64,000 bases of DNA from Clostridia bacterium (GTDB taxonomy: Bacteria; Bacillota; Clostridia; Oscillospirales; Acutalibacteraceae): assembly GCA_017438845.1 (NCBI GenBank), contig JAFRUO010000005.1, forward strand, positions 107,830 through 171,829, given 5' to 3'. Positions 1 to 9,312 of this stretch are shown here, one piece after another. The position numbers and the translations under genes were made by a program. The notes below the pieces were generated by a model. The model was not told the DNA's origin. It did not search any database and was given only the letters and a program-made list of their open reading frames with translations. Every line of letters begins with the position of its first letter. The first letter of the stretch is position 1.

Positions 1-470
1 TACGACATACCGAGGTTGTAAAGGAAGATTGCCGCAACCGCCCAGATAATTGTTTTAGCGGAGCCCGGTCCGAAGTCGGGAGCCGAGAAAAGCATTAAGG
101 CGGCGATTCCCCAGAAGGGCACGGTCAATATCATATACGGACGAAGTCTGCCCCAGCGGGTTCTTGTCCTGTCGATAATAAGACCCGAAAGCGAGTCGTC
201 GAGGGCGTCGTAAACCGATTCAAGACCTACGATGGTGCCGTAAGCCTTACCCGAAATTCCGAGGAAGCTTATCATAAAGAACTGACGGTTTGCGTCGACA
301 AACTGCGCTAAGTTCTTCTGACCGAAGGTGGTGAGCAGAAAAGCAACGATTTCACGGGGCCTTAAATAACGCCTTTTGCCGGTCGAGAGCTTTTCAACCT
401 CGCTTTCAACTTCCTTTTCAAATTCCTCTTCATTGACCTGAGCGGTTGTTGCCGCTTTGCTTTCAGCCAA
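1..470 (-). CDS. GPH/MFS-type sugar:cation symporter, N-terminal part (cut by window edge)
   Basis: About 156 N-terminal residues of a membrane transporter are visible; the rest lies before base 1. The start is a TTG at 468-470 preceded by AGGATG; no better start is visible. After about 35 charged cytosolic residues comes a glycoside-pentoside-hexuronide (GPH) type beginning, with the conserved acidic/arginine loop between helices 2 and 3 (DALDDSLSG, then DRTRTRWGRLRPYM). Members usually import sugars or glycosides with a cation; the substrate cannot be told. It belongs to the same broad family as the transporter at 27220-29601. A TTGCAA-18-TAAAAT promoter lies at 522-551. Family call is firm, specificity unknown. 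Confidence 0.8.
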   Translation of the reverse strand, partial: MAESKAATTAQVNEEEFEKEVESEVEKLSTGKRRYLRPREIVAFLLTTFGQKNLAQFVDANRQFFMISFLGISGKAYGTIVGLESVYDALDDSLSGLIIDRTRTRWGRLRPYMILTVPFWGIAALMLFSAPDFGPGSAKTIIWAVAAIFLYNLGMS

Positions 471-521
471 AATATCACATCCTAACACAACGGATTTTAG
501 TTCGCTCAAAAATATAAATTA

Positions 522-551
522 ATTTTATCATATCGAGCAGGCAGTTTGCAA
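522..551 (-). promoter_or_regulatory. Candidate sigma-A promoter for the partial transporter
   Basis: On the minus strand TTGCAA (546-551) and TAAAAT (522-527) are separated by 18 bases, about 50 bases upstream of the TTG start. Sequence match only. Confidence 0.45.
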
Positions 552-573
552 TAGTTTAGAAAAAATAAATAAA

Positions 574-1023
574 TTATGTCCTGTGTTTTTCCGTCTGCAT
601 AACCGCAAGTGCATCGCAACGCTCGTTTTCGGGATGACCTGCGTGACCCTTTACCCAGACAAATTCGATTTCATGAGTTTCGTCAAGCTCGAGAAGCCTT
701 TCCCAGTATTCAATGTTCAGCGCGGGCTTGTTGTCGCTTTTTTTCCAACCTCTTGCCTTCCAGGATTTTGCCCAGCCCTTTGTCATACCGTCGCAGACAT
801 ATTTCGAGTCGGTCGTGACAGTAACCCTGCACGGCTCCTTTAAGGCTTCAAGCGCCTTGATTACCGCCGTCAGTTCCATTTTATTGTTGGTGGTTTCACC
901 CTCTCCGCCGGACAGCTCCTTTTCAACGCCGTTATATCTGAGGATGGCGCCCCAGCCGCCGGGACCCGGATTGCCGGAGCAGGCTCCGTCGGTGAAAATT
1001 TCCACGAACTTTTTTTCTTTCAT
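574..1023 (-). CDS. rnhA: Ribonuclease HI
   Basis: 149-residue ribonuclease H that cuts the RNA strand of RNA-DNA hybrids in the cytoplasm (R-loops, primer remnants). The complete catalytic set is visible: D12 in [13 protein letters not shown]50 in NNKMEL, D72 in TTDSKYV, and H127/D137 in [13 protein letters not shown]. Residues 81-96 ([16 protein letters not shown]) form the basic handle typical of the bacterial HI type. I chose ATG 1021-1023 because GGGAGAGG sits just upstream. An in-frame TTG 15 bases earlier would place the start on top of that site. It appears to be a single-gene unit, with a strong promoter at 1053-1081. Confidence 0.96.
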   Translation of the reverse strand: MKEKKFVEIFTDGACSGNPGPGGWGAILRYNGVEKELSGGEGETTNNKMELTAVIKALEALKEPCRVTVTTDSKYVCDGMTKGWAKSWKARGWKKSDNKPALNIEYWERLLELDETHEIEFVWVKGHAGHPENERCDALAVMQTEKHRT

Positions 1024-1052
1024 TTTTTCCTCTCCCAAGCTTTAATAAATCT

Positions 1053-1081
1053 ATTTTATCATTGTTGAGTTCATTTCTCAA
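1053..1081 (-). promoter_or_regulatory. Sigma-A promoter of rnhA
   Basis: Minus strand TTGAGA (1076-1081), 17-base spacer, TAAAAT (1053-1058), followed 30 bases later by the rnhA start. The spacer and -35 region also hold a short inverted repeat, TTGAG/CTCAA. Confidence 0.65.
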
Positions 1082-1159
1082 CAAAAAAGATTAATTACTG
1101 TTTATTTGTCAATAATAAATATACGGAAAAAAGGTATATTTTTAATTGGGGGAAAGAGA

Positions 1160-3460
1160 ATGAAAGCAGTAATTATGGCAGGCGGCAGCGGGAAAAGACT
1201 GATGCCGCTGACCTATTCAACACCTAAGCCGATGGTAAGACTATTTTCAAAACCGATACTCGGTCATATTATCGCTCTGCTCGGAGAAAACGGCTTTGAT
1301 GACATAACCGTCAGCCTCGGATATATGGCGTCGAGAATTGAGGAATACCTTTCCGAAACCGATTTCGGCAATGTCAGAATAAAAGCGGTCAGAGAGGATA
1401 CGCCTCTCGGGACTGCAGGCGGAGTTAAGAATGCGCTGAAAAGTGCCGAAGAGCCGTTCCTTGTAATAAGCGGCGACTGCGTCTGTGACTTTGACCTGAA
1501 AAAGCTGATGGATTATCACCTCTCCTCTTCAGCATTTATAACGATTGCCTGCACACATACAGATGACCCGAGAGAATATGGCGTGGTTGAGCATGACGAG
1601 CGTGGCAAGGTGAAAGCCTTTACAGAAAAGCCGCCATGGTCTTGCGCTGTTTCAAACCGTGTTAACACGGGGATTTATATACTTGACCCCGAGGCACTTG
1701 AGAAAATCCCCGACGGGCAATGCTATGACTTTTCGGGCGACCTTTTTCCCGAGTTGATAAGAGAGGGTAAGAGCATTATGCAGTATAACGCTGAGGGCTT
1801 CTGGTGCGATGTCGGAAACCCTACAGCACTGCTTGAATGTATGAAAAAGGCTCTTGACGGAGAGGTACGGCTTTCAATCGGCTCGGGCGAGGGCGGCGTG
1901 TATTTTGACGGGGAATTGCCCAAGGGAAAATTCAGCATTATTCCGCCATGCTTTATAGCGAAAAACGTAAGGCTCGGCGACGGTGCCGTAATCGGTCCGT
2001 ACAGTGTGATTGACGAGGGCTGCAGAGTTGAAAAGGGCTCCGAGGTAAAGGGCTCGTGTATGTTCCCGTATTCGACAGTGCTTGAAAACTGCCGTATAGA
2101 CGGTGCGATACTCTGCGAAAAGGCGGCGGTAAAGCCCGGCTCCCGACTCAGTGAGGGCTGTATAATAGGAGAAAGCTCTACCGTAAATGCCGACTGCATT
2201 GTCGGTAAGGGCGTGGTACTGCCCCCGGAAAGCGACGTCGACCGCGGTTGCGTTTTCAGAGGAGATATAAAGAATATACAGACGCTTAAAGCTCTGACGG
2301 ATTTCAACAGCTTCAGCGGAAGAAGCGATCTTGATTTTGACGCCGTAAACGTTTCTCTTATTGGTCAGGCAATAGCTTCGTCTTCGGTGGGCGGAAGAGT
2401 GGGTATACTGACCGACGGCGAAGCGGTTTCCGAAGCGACGGCGCATTCGCTTAAGGGGGCAATGCTTTCCTGCGGCGCACATGTCTGGGATTTCGGCGAG
2501 GGCTTTTATACTCAGCTTGAATTTTACATTCGCTTTTGTTCCTTGAAATGCGGAATCTTTGTTGGCAGTAAAGGAAATGATATAAGTATTTCGCTGTGCG
2601 GAGAAAACGGGCTTCCGTTAAAAAACAATGTCTGCAGGGATATTGAAAACCGAATCCGCTACCGAAACTTCTCACCTGTCGGCTCACAGGACTGCAAAAG
2701 GGTTTCGGATATGGGCGGCGTAGCAATGATGTACCGACGGGAAATTATCCGCCAGACCGATATTGAGCTTTCGGATATCGGATGCAGTATAAAATGCACA
2801 AATGATAGAATAAAGCTTCTTTTAGAGGATTGTCTGTACAGGCTCGGATGCAGAAAAAAAGAGTACCTGACTTTTAAAATCAACGGCTACGGTAATTTGT
2901 TGACCGCCTTTTCAAGAGAGTGCGGCTGGCTGTCGCACGACAGGCTTTCCGCAATATGCCTCAATTTTGAGGCTCGAAACGGCAGGGATATTTCCGTGCC
3001 CTTTGACAGTCCGCACATTTTTGAAAGCATAGCGGAAAAACACGGCAGAAAGGTTTTAAGGTTTTTCTCCTCCGGCACCGACAGCTCCGACGACAGTGCG
3101 AGAGAGCTTGCAAGGGCTGACGGGTTTATGAGGGACGCGCTGTTTATGAGCGTAAAGCTTTTAAATATTATCTGCACAACGGGAAAAAGCCTTGCAAGGC
3201 TTTCGGCGGAGCTTCCCGATTTTTATGTCAGCCGCACAAAAATACCTCTTTCCTTTTCGCCTTCGGAGCTTAAAAGCAGGCTTTCCGACGGCGGATTCGT
3301 CACAAGAGAAGGCATATTGCTGCAATTTGATGCGGGCAGGGTTTTGCTTACCCCGTCGCGCTCGGGCAAAACGCTCAGAATTCTGTCCGAAGCGGCAAAC
3401 TATGAGATGTCAAAGGAGCTGACCGTTCAGGCGCAGAAACGGCTTGAGGGCAAGCTTTAA
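1160..3460 (+). CDS. Sugar-1-phosphate nucleotidyltransferase fused to a degenerate phosphomannomutase domain
   Basis: 766 residues. Residues 1-230 are a nucleotidyltransferase (AGGSGKRLMPLT signature, then GDCVCDFD as the metal/base region), the GDP-mannose/dNDP-sugar pyrophosphorylase type. Residues about 250-360 are left-handed beta-helix hexapeptide repeats. Residues about 370-766 have the layout of an alpha-D-phosphohexomutase. The mutase phosphoserine loop, normally TASHNP, is replaced around residue 470 by VGSKGND, so mutase chemistry is probably lost. ATG 1160 follows GGGGGAAAGAG, a better site than the longer upstream frame. It stands alone between rnhA and rnjA. Likely role: sugar nucleotide supply for envelope glycans. 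The exact nucleotide and sugar cannot be read from sequence. Confidence 0.85.
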   Translation: MKAVIMAGGSGKRLMPLTYSTPKPMVRLFSKPILGHIIALLGENGFDDITVSLGYMASRIEEYLSETDFGNVRIKAVREDTPLGTAGGVKNALKSAEEPFLVISGDCVCDFDLKKLMDYHLSSSAFITIACTHTDDPREYGVVEHDERGKVKAFTEKPPWSCAVSNRVNTGIYILDPEALEKIPDGQCYDFSGDLFPELIREGKSIMQYNAEGFWCDVGNPTALLECMKKALDGEVRLSIGSGEGGVYFDGELPKGKFSIIPPCFIAKNVRLGDGAVIGPYSVIDEGCRVEKGSEVKGSCMFPYSTVLENCRIDGAILCEKAAVKPGSRLSEGCIIGESSTVNADCIVGKGVVLPPESDVDRGCVFRGDIKNIQTLKALTDFNSFSGRSDLDFDAVNVSLIGQAIASSSVGGRVGILTDGEAVSEATAHSLKGAMLSCGAHVWDFGEGFYTQLEFYIRFCSLKCGIFVGSKGNDISISLCGENGLPLKNNVCRDIENRIRYRNFSPVGSQDCKRVSDMGGVAMMYRREIIRQTDIELSDIGCSIKCTNDRIKLLLEDCLYRLGCRKKEYLTFKINGYGNLLTAFSRECGWLSHDRLSAICLNFEARNGRDISVPFDSPHIFESIAEKHGRKVLRFFSSGTDSSDDSARELARADGFMRDALFMSVKLLNIICTTGKSLARLSAELPDFYVSRTKIPLSFSPSELKSRLSDGGFVTREGILLQFDAGRVLLTPSRSGKTLRILSEAANYEMSKELTVQAQKRLEGKL

Positions 3461-3510
3461 ATAAAAAGGCGGTTGATTGCCGCCGATACATATAAATATA
3501 CATTTATACA

Positions 3511-3539
3511 TTGACATAAATGCAATTTAATAGTATTAT
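3511..3539 (+). promoter_or_regulatory. Strong sigma-A promoter of the rnjA operon
   Basis: TTGACA (3511-3516), 17-base spacer, TATTAT (3534-3539), in an AT-rich leader about 70 bases before the rnjA start. Probably drives the whole rnjA-to-ftsH run. Confidence 0.7.
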
Positions 3540-3607
3540 ATTATAATCTATAATTATATCTGAAAGTATGCCCTGAAAAAGGTGTTTACATAAAACAGGA
3601 GAGAATA

Positions 3608-5515
3608 ATGGCAAATAAAACAAAAAAACAGACGGAGCCTAAAAAGAATAACGGCTCAAAAAAACAGAATACAAAAAAGAACAATCAACAGACCGCAAAA
3701 AAGAAGAATGCGGTAAAGAAAAGTGCAAAAAGTCAGACACGGAATTTCAGACAGACTTCAAAGAAAAGTACTGACACAAAGAAAAACGCTCAGGCAAAGA
3801 AAACCTCAGTCACAAACACAAAAAGAAGGAAAAACAGCACAGGGCGAAATGTGCCTGAGGTGCCGATAAAAATCACCTTCCTCGGCGGACTCAACGAAGT
3901 CGGCAAGAATATGACGCTTTATGAGTGTGCGGGGGATATGATACTTGTTGACTGCGGTCTTGCGTTTCCCGACCCCGATATGCTCGGAGTTGACCTTGTT
4001 ATTCCCGATTTCAGCTATGCGCTCGAAAACGCCGACAAAATCAAGGGCGTTTTTATCACTCACGGTCATGAGGACCACATAGGCGGACTTGCATATCTTT
4101 TAAAGGAAATGAATGTACCCGTCTACTCAACCAGACTTACCGACGGACTTATCAGGGGAAAGCTTCGTGAGCATCAGCTTCTCGACAATGCAAAACTCAA
4201 TGTCGTAAGTCCCGGAGACACGGTCAGCGCAGGCTGCTTTGACGTGGAGTTTATTCATGTGAATCATTCGATTCCCGACGCGGTTGCGTTTGCAATTAAA
4301 TCGCCTGCGGGAGTTGTTATTCAGACGGGTGACTTTAAAATAGACACTACGCCGATTGACGGCGGAGTAATGGATATGGCAAGGCTTGCCGAGCTCGGAA
4401 GCGAAGGAGTGCTTTGCCTGCTGTCCGATTCGACCAATGCGGCAAAGCCCGGCTTTACCGAGTCGGAAAGCAAGGTCGGCGAAACCTTTGCAAACCTTTT
4501 CCCGAAGGCAGAGGGAAAGAGGCTTATCGTTGCAACCTTTGCTTCAAATATTCACCGTGTGCAGCAGATTATCAACACCGCCGAGGGCTCGGGCAGAAAG
4601 GTTGCGCTTTCGGGCAGAAGCCTTGAAAACGTGGTGTCCATTGCCGCCGAGCTCGGTTATATCAATATTCCCGAGGGCTTGCTTGTGCCGATTGACAGCG
4701 TCAACCGTTACCCTGCCGATAAGATGGTAATTATTACCACCGGCAGTCAGGGCGAGCCGATGTCTGCACTTTACAGAATGGCGTTTTCCGAGCATCGCAA
4801 GGTCGAAATCGGTCCTAACGATTACGTTATTATTTCCGCAACCCCGATACCCGGTAACGAAAAGATGGTCGGCAAGGTCGTTGATGAGCTTTTAAAGCAG
4901 GGCGCTCAGGTCGTTTACGAAAGAATGTACGAGGTGCACGTTTCGGGTCACGCTTGTCAGGAGGAGCTTAAAATAATGCTCAGCCTTACGAAGCCTAAGT
5001 ATTTTATTCCCGTACACGGTGAGCAGAAGCATCTGCGTCATCATGCGGCGCTTGCAAAAAGCGTAGGTATTGAGCCCCGAAACATTTTGATTGCCGACAA
5101 CGGCAAGGTTGTCGAGATTTCGCAAAATAGCTTTAAGTTTGCGGGCGATGTTCAGTCGGGCATGGTCTTTGTCGACGGCAGCGGCGTAGGCGACGTAGGC
5201 TCGGTAGTGCTTCGCGACAGGACAAAGCTTGCCGAGGACGGAATAGTTATTGTTGCGCTGAGCGTTGACAAGCAGACGAATACCGTTGTTTCGGGTCCGG
5301 AGATAATTACCCGAGGCTTTGTCTATGTAAAGGAATCGGAGGAATTTATTGTCGAAACCAGGAGGCTTTGCGAAAATGTACTTGCCGACTGCGTATACGA
5401 CAACAACTTCGACTATATGAGCATTAAGAACAGACTGCGTGACGCAGTTTCAAAATTTGTATATTCACAGACTCGCAGAAGCCCCATGGTGCTACCTGTT
5501 GTAATGGAGGTGTAA
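3608..5515 (+). CDS. rnjA: Ribonuclease J with a basic low-complexity N-terminal tail
   Basis: 635-residue metallo-beta-lactamase/beta-CASP ribonuclease of the RNase J family, the 5'-to-3' exonuclease and endonuclease of Firmicutes mRNA decay and rRNA processing. The metal site HGHEDH is at 152-157. The beta-CASP region follows (TGSQGEPMSAL and the VHVSGHA motif), and the C-terminal region ends in a RNase J-type dimerisation domain. The family core normally begins near residue 87 here (ITFLGGLNEVGKN). The preceding 85 residues are almost entirely Lys, Asn, Gln, Thr and Ser, an unusual disordered basic tail that may bind RNA. ATG 3608 follows ACAGGAGAGA. First gene of the run; gdpP begins 3 bases after its stop. 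Confidence 0.95.
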   Translation: MANKTKKQTEPKKNNGSKKQNTKKNNQQTAKKKNAVKKSAKSQTRNFRQTSKKSTDTKKNAQAKKTSVTNTKRRKNSTGRNVPEVPIKITFLGGLNEVGKNMTLYECAGDMILVDCGLAFPDPDMLGVDLVIPDFSYALENADKIKGVFITHGHEDHIGGLAYLLKEMNVPVYSTRLTDGLIRGKLREHQLLDNAKLNVVSPGDTVSAGCFDVEFIHVNHSIPDAVAFAIKSPAGVVIQTGDFKIDTTPIDGGVMDMARLAELGSEGVLCLLSDSTNAAKPGFTESESKVGETFANLFPKAEGKRLIVATFASNIHRVQQIINTAEGSGRKVALSGRSLENVVSIAAELGYINIPEGLLVPIDSVNRYPADKMVIITTGSQGEPMSALYRMAFSEHRKVEIGPNDYVIISATPIPGNEKMVGKVVDELLKQGAQVVYERMYEVHVSGHACQEELKIMLSLTKPKYFIPVHGEQKHLRHHAALAKSVGIEPRNILIADNGKVVEISQNSFKFAGDVQSGMVFVDGSGVGDVGSVVLRDRTKLAEDGIVIVALSVDKQTNTVVSGPEIITRGFVYVKESEEFIVETRRLCENVLADCVYDNNFDYMSIKNRLRDAVSKFVYSQTRRSPMVLPVVMEV

Positions 5516-5518
5516 GGC

Positions 5519-7483
5519 TTGAAATTCAAGCAGTTTGTAAGGACCTATCCCGTGGTCTTTACGCTTCTGATTTTTACACTTGCAATCAGTATTTTCAATA
5601 TATATTTTAACCCGAAAATAGCGGCGTTTGAAATTGCCTTGGTTCTTATTCTTACAGCCGTGGCGCTGTTTAAAATCAATTCAAGCTTCACCACGGCGAA
5701 AAAAGCAGTCGCCTCTTTAAATGACTGCCTTAGTGCCGAAGAAACAAAAAACCTTGACAGCTTTCCGCTTCCCGTGCTGGTATTCGATTCGGAGGACAAG
5801 ATACTTTGGTACAATCGGCTTTTTGACAAAAGTGTTCTTTCCGGGAATCAGATTGTTACCGACAGTGTTACCGAGTATACCGAGGGCAGAGGAATTGCCG
5901 AAATTTCAAACCATCCGATTTTCAACACCGTAGTCGGAGATAAAAAATACACTGTTCACTTCTCTAATATAAGCTCCAAAAAGACGAGGGCTTATGCGCT
6001 TTACTTTGTTGACGACACGCTTCTTAAAAACATGGGTGAGCTATATGAGAAGTCGAAGCCCGTTGTATCGCTTGTGGCGGTTGACTCGCTTGAGGATGTG
6101 CTCAGGGCGAACAGGGAAAAGGATTACACAAGGATTTACTCGTCTGCGGAAAACCTGATTGAAAACTGGTTTACAAGCTATAACGGTATTTTCCGCGCTC
6201 TCGGCAACGGACGTTTTGTTGCTATTACAAGCGAGGGCGAGCTTGAAAAAATGTGCGCCGATAAATTCAGCGTGCTTGAAAAGGTGAGAAACCTTGAGTA
6301 TGATTCAAAAAAGGCGGGACTTACTCTTTCAATCGGAGTAGGCAGAGCAGAAAATATAGCTGACGCAGAGTCGAACGCCGTTCAGGCGCTTGATATGGCT
6401 CAGGGCAGAGGCGGCGACCAGGCGGCAATCAGGGGAGCAGATGAGAACTATCAGTTCTTCGGCGGCGTTTCGGGAGGACTTGAAAAGCGTACAAAAATCC
6501 GCTCAAGGGTTATGGCGTCCGCACTTTCGGAGCTTATCAAGACCGCTGACAACGTGCTGATTATGGGTCACAAGTTTTCCGACTTGGACGCACTCGGCGC
6601 TTCAATAGGCGTGCTTTGTATCTGTCAGGCTCTCGGCAAGGATGCAAGAATAGTCATATCAAAAAAGACAAGTCTTGCAACTCCGCTCATTGAGCACTTA
6701 AAGGAAAACAAAAGGGACGGGTATCTTATCGAGCCTCAGTATGCCGAGGATATGATAAACGACAAGACCTTGCTTGTCATAGTAGACACGCTGCGTAAGG
6801 ATTTTGTCGACAGTCAGAAGGTCTTTTCCAAGGCGAAGCAGATCGTTGTTATCGACCACCACAGGAAGACCGTCGACTACATACAAAATGCAGTGTTGTT
6901 TTTCCACGAGCCCAAAGCGTCGTCGGCAAGTGAAATGGTTACGGAGCTTATGGAGTACACCCCCGAAATCAAGCCCGACGCCACGGTTTCAAATTCTCTG
7001 CTTGCAGGCATAATGCTTGACACAAAGAATTTCGTTTTGAGAACATCTACGGCGACCTTCGAGGCGGCGGCATATCTCAGGGAGCACGGTGCGGACACCG
7101 TTACGGTCAAGAGATTTTTCAACAACAGCCTCGAAAACCAGAAGCTCAGAGGACAGATAGTCCTTTCGGCTTATGAATTCAAAAACTGTGCAATTGCGCT
7201 TGCGGACATTAAGTCCAAGGAAATCAGACTTATCTGCGCTCAGGCGGCAGACGAGCTGCTCACAATCAACAATGTGAACGCATCGTTTGTTTTGTTTAAA
7301 ACGGGCGACACCGTCAATGTTTCCGCACGCTCGCTCGGAAATATCAATGTACAGGTGATAATGGAGAAATTCGGCGGCGGCGGTCATCAGACTATGGCGG
7401 CGTGTCAGATTGAGGACGCAGATATTCAGGACGTAAAAAACAGTCTTGAGGACGCAATAAAGGAATATATGCAAGAAGCTTAA
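5519..7483 (+). CDS. gdpP: Cyclic-di-AMP phosphodiesterase GdpP
   Basis: 654 residues. Two N-terminal membrane helices (about 10-52) are followed by a PAS-like domain (about 80-170). A degenerate GGDEF domain (about 175-305) lacks the GGDEF motif. The DHH phosphoesterase domain (from about 335, [15 protein letters not shown] in VIDHHRK near 440) and a DHHA1 domain (GGGGHQ near 625) complete it. The family hydrolyses c-di-AMP to pApA and so tunes osmolyte transport and cell-wall stress. Start is TTG 5519, using GGAGG inside the end of rnjA, which suggests translational coupling. The gdpP-rplI-dnaB order is the classical Firmicutes arrangement. Confidence 0.95.
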   Translation: MKFKQFVRTYPVVFTLLIFTLAISIFNIYFNPKIAAFEIALVLILTAVALFKINSSFTTAKKAVASLNDCLSAEETKNLDSFPLPVLVFDSEDKILWYNRLFDKSVLSGNQIVTDSVTEYTEGRGIAEISNHPIFNTVVGDKKYTVHFSNISSKKTRAYALYFVDDTLLKNMGELYEKSKPVVSLVAVDSLEDVLRANREKDYTRIYSSAENLIENWFTSYNGIFRALGNGRFVAITSEGELEKMCADKFSVLEKVRNLEYDSKKAGLTLSIGVGRAENIADAESNAVQALDMAQGRGGDQAAIRGADENYQFFGGVSGGLEKRTKIRSRVMASALSELIKTADNVLIMGHKFSDLDALGASIGVLCICQALGKDARIVISKKTSLATPLIEHLKENKRDGYLIEPQYAEDMINDKTLLVIVDTLRKDFVDSQKVFSKAKQIVVIDHHRKTVDYIQNAVLFFHEPKASSASEMVTELMEYTPEIKPDATVSNSLLAGIMLDTKNFVLRTSTATFEAAAYLREHGADTVTVKRFFNNSLENQKLRGQIVLSAYEFKNCAIALADIKSKEIRLICAQAADELLTINNVNASFVLFKTGDTVNVSARSLGNINVQVIMEKFGGGGHQTMAACQIEDADIQDVKNSLEDAIKEYMQEA

Positions 7484-7493
7484 GGAGGATGTT

Positions 7494-7934
7494 ATGGAGG
7501 TTATTTTAAAGGCAGATGTCAAGGGTCTCGGCAAAAAGGGCGAAAAGGTAAAGGCTTCCGACGGTTATGCAAGGAACTTTCTCTTACCCAAAAATCTGGC
7601 GGTTGAAGCTAATGCCCAGGCGCTTACAGAGTTTAAAAACAGTGAGGCTTCAAAGCAGCACAAGATAGATGTTGACATTGAAAACGCAAACCTTGCAAAG
7701 AAAAAGCTTGACGGTAAAACCGTTAAAATTCAGGCTAAAGCAGGACAGAACGGAAAGCTTTTCGGCGCAGTTACCGCAAAGGATGTTGCGGCTAACATCA
7801 AGCAGCAGCTTTCGGTTGACATAGACAAAAGAAAAATTTCGGTTGCCGACATAAAGAGCTTCGGCACATACACTGCGCAGGTAAAGCTTTATCAAAACAT
7901 TAGCGCAACGCTTAATGTTGAAGTAGGTGAATAA
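7494..7934 (+). CDS. rplI: 50S ribosomal protein L9
   Basis: 146 residues, the usual L9 length. The N-terminal RNA-binding lobe shows the family start ([17 protein letters not shown]) and the [13 protein letters not shown] signature. A long charged connecting helix (about 45-80) leads to the C-terminal domain. L9 binds 23S rRNA near the L1 stalk and restrains forward slippage. AAGGAGG is placed ideally before ATG 7494. It sits between gdpP and dnaB, as in other Firmicutes. Confidence 0.97.
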   Translation: MEVILKADVKGLGKKGEKVKASDGYARNFLLPKNLAVEANAQALTEFKNSEASKQHKIDVDIENANLAKKKLDGKTVKIQAKAGQNGKLFGAVTAKDVAANIKQQLSVDIDKRKISVADIKSFGTYTAQVKLYQNISATLNVEVGE

Positions 7935-7935
7935 G

Positions 7936-9312
7936 ATGGACAATCTGCTTTTTGAACAGTCAAACGAGCCTTACAGCCTCGAAGCGGAACAGGCTGTGCT
8001 CGGCTGTCTGCTGATAGATCCCGAATGCTATCTCAGCGTTGCGGATGTTATAAGAAGCGAATACTTTTACATTCCTCAGCACAGAGAGATTTATTCCGTA
8101 ATAGTAAACCTTGACGCACTCGGACAGAGCTTTGACGCTTTGCTCGTGCTTGAGGAGCTTAAAAGCAGGGGCGTGTATGACGAAGCAGGCGGAAAGAATT
8201 ACCTTGCCCAGCTCGCTCAGATAGTGCCCTCGACAGCCAATGTGCTTTCGTATGCTAAGATAGTCAAGGAAAAATACGTTTTAAGGACTCTTATCGGCAC
8301 TGCCAAGGAAATAGCCAACGACGCCGCCGCAGACCAGGCGAGCGCAGACGTTATACTTGATGCGGCTGAGCAGAGGATATACAATATCCGTCAGGGTAAG
8401 GCAGGCTCGGGACCGCAGAAGCTGTCGTCAATTATCTTTAACGAGGTTTACGAGGAGCTTCGCAAAAAGACCTCGCCCGACAAGGAAAAATATCTCGGTA
8501 TCGGCTCGGGCTTTTCAATGCTCGACAAGCTGACAACGGGCTTTAACAAGTCGGATCTTGTGCTTATCGGCGCGCGTCCCGCAATGGGTAAAACGAGCTT
8601 TGCTCTTAACATTGCAAGGAATATGGCGGTTACGGGTCGCAGAAAGGTTGTCTTTTTCTCACTTGAAATGTCGCGCGAGCAGCTTGCACAAAGGGTGCTT
8701 GCGACAGAGGCGAGAGTTGAAAGCTCAAAATTCAGGACGGGCGATCTTACCGCCGATGAATGGAACAGAATCGGCGAAGCGGCTTATGCCCTGAACGACG
8801 CTGAGCTTTACTTTGATGACACTTCGACCATCACCGTACCCGAAATGAAAGCCAGAGTCAGAAGAATGAAGGATGTCGACTGCGTTGTTATTGACTATCT
8901 TCAGCTTATGACCGGCACTAAAAGAACGGACAACAGGGTTCAGGAGGTTTCGGAAATTACAAGAAACCTGAAGCTGATGGCTAAGGATTTGCGTGTTCCC
9001 GTTATCACCTGCTCACAGCTTAACCGTTCAACCGACGCAAGGGGTAAAGCGCACCGTCCGCAGATGTCCGACCTTCGTGAATCGGGCTCAATAGAGCAGG
9101 ACGCCGACATCATCATGATGCTTTACAGACCCGGCTACTATGAACAGGACGCCGCCTCTCAGGGAGATAATGCAGGCGTGGAAATCACCAACGACAATGA
9201 GGCTCAGGTGCTTGTTGTAAAGAACAGGCACGGCAGCACGGGCGACGTTGACCTTAACTGGACAAAGGAATTTACTCTTTTCTCAACTGCGGAGAAAAAC
9301 AGAAATGAATAG
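7936..9312 (+). CDS. dnaB: Replicative DNA helicase DnaB
   Basis: 458 residues. The N-terminal primase-interacting helical domain (EAEQAVLGCLLIDPE) is followed by the RecA-like ATPase, with Walker A GARPAMGKTS near 213, Walker B CVVIDYLQLM, and the DLRESGSIEQDADI segment. It unwinds DNA ahead of the replisome as a hexamer. ATG 7936 follows AGGTG and begins 1 base after the rplI stop; an in-frame GTG 9 bases upstream is less likely. No intein is present. The 3' end overlaps tilS by 8 bases. Confidence 0.97.
   Translation: MDNLLFEQSNEPYSLEAEQAVLGCLLIDPECYLSVADVIRSEYFYIPQHREIYSVIVNLDALGQSFDALLVLEELKSRGVYDEAGGKNYLAQLAQIVPSTANVLSYAKIVKEKYVLRTLIGTAKEIANDAAADQASADVILDAAEQRIYNIRQGKAGSGPQKLSSIIFNEVYEELRKKTSPDKEKYLGIGSGFSMLDKLTTGFNKSDLVLIGARPAMGKTSFALNIARNMAVTGRRKVVFFSLEMSREQLAQRVLATEARVESSKFRTGDLTADEWNRIGEAAYALNDAELYFDDTSTITVPEMKARVRRMKDVDCVVIDYLQLMTGTKRTDNRVQEVSEITRNLKLMAKDLRVPVITCSQLNRSTDARGKAHRPQMSDLRESGSIEQDADIIMMLYRPGYYEQDAASQGDNAGVEITNDNEAQVLVVKNRHGSTGDVDLNWTKEFTLFSTAEKNRNE

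Noticed and set aside
3466..3485. Terminator after the nucleotidyltransferase gene
   Set aside because: A GGCGG/CCGCC stem is present but has no T tract; too weak to call.
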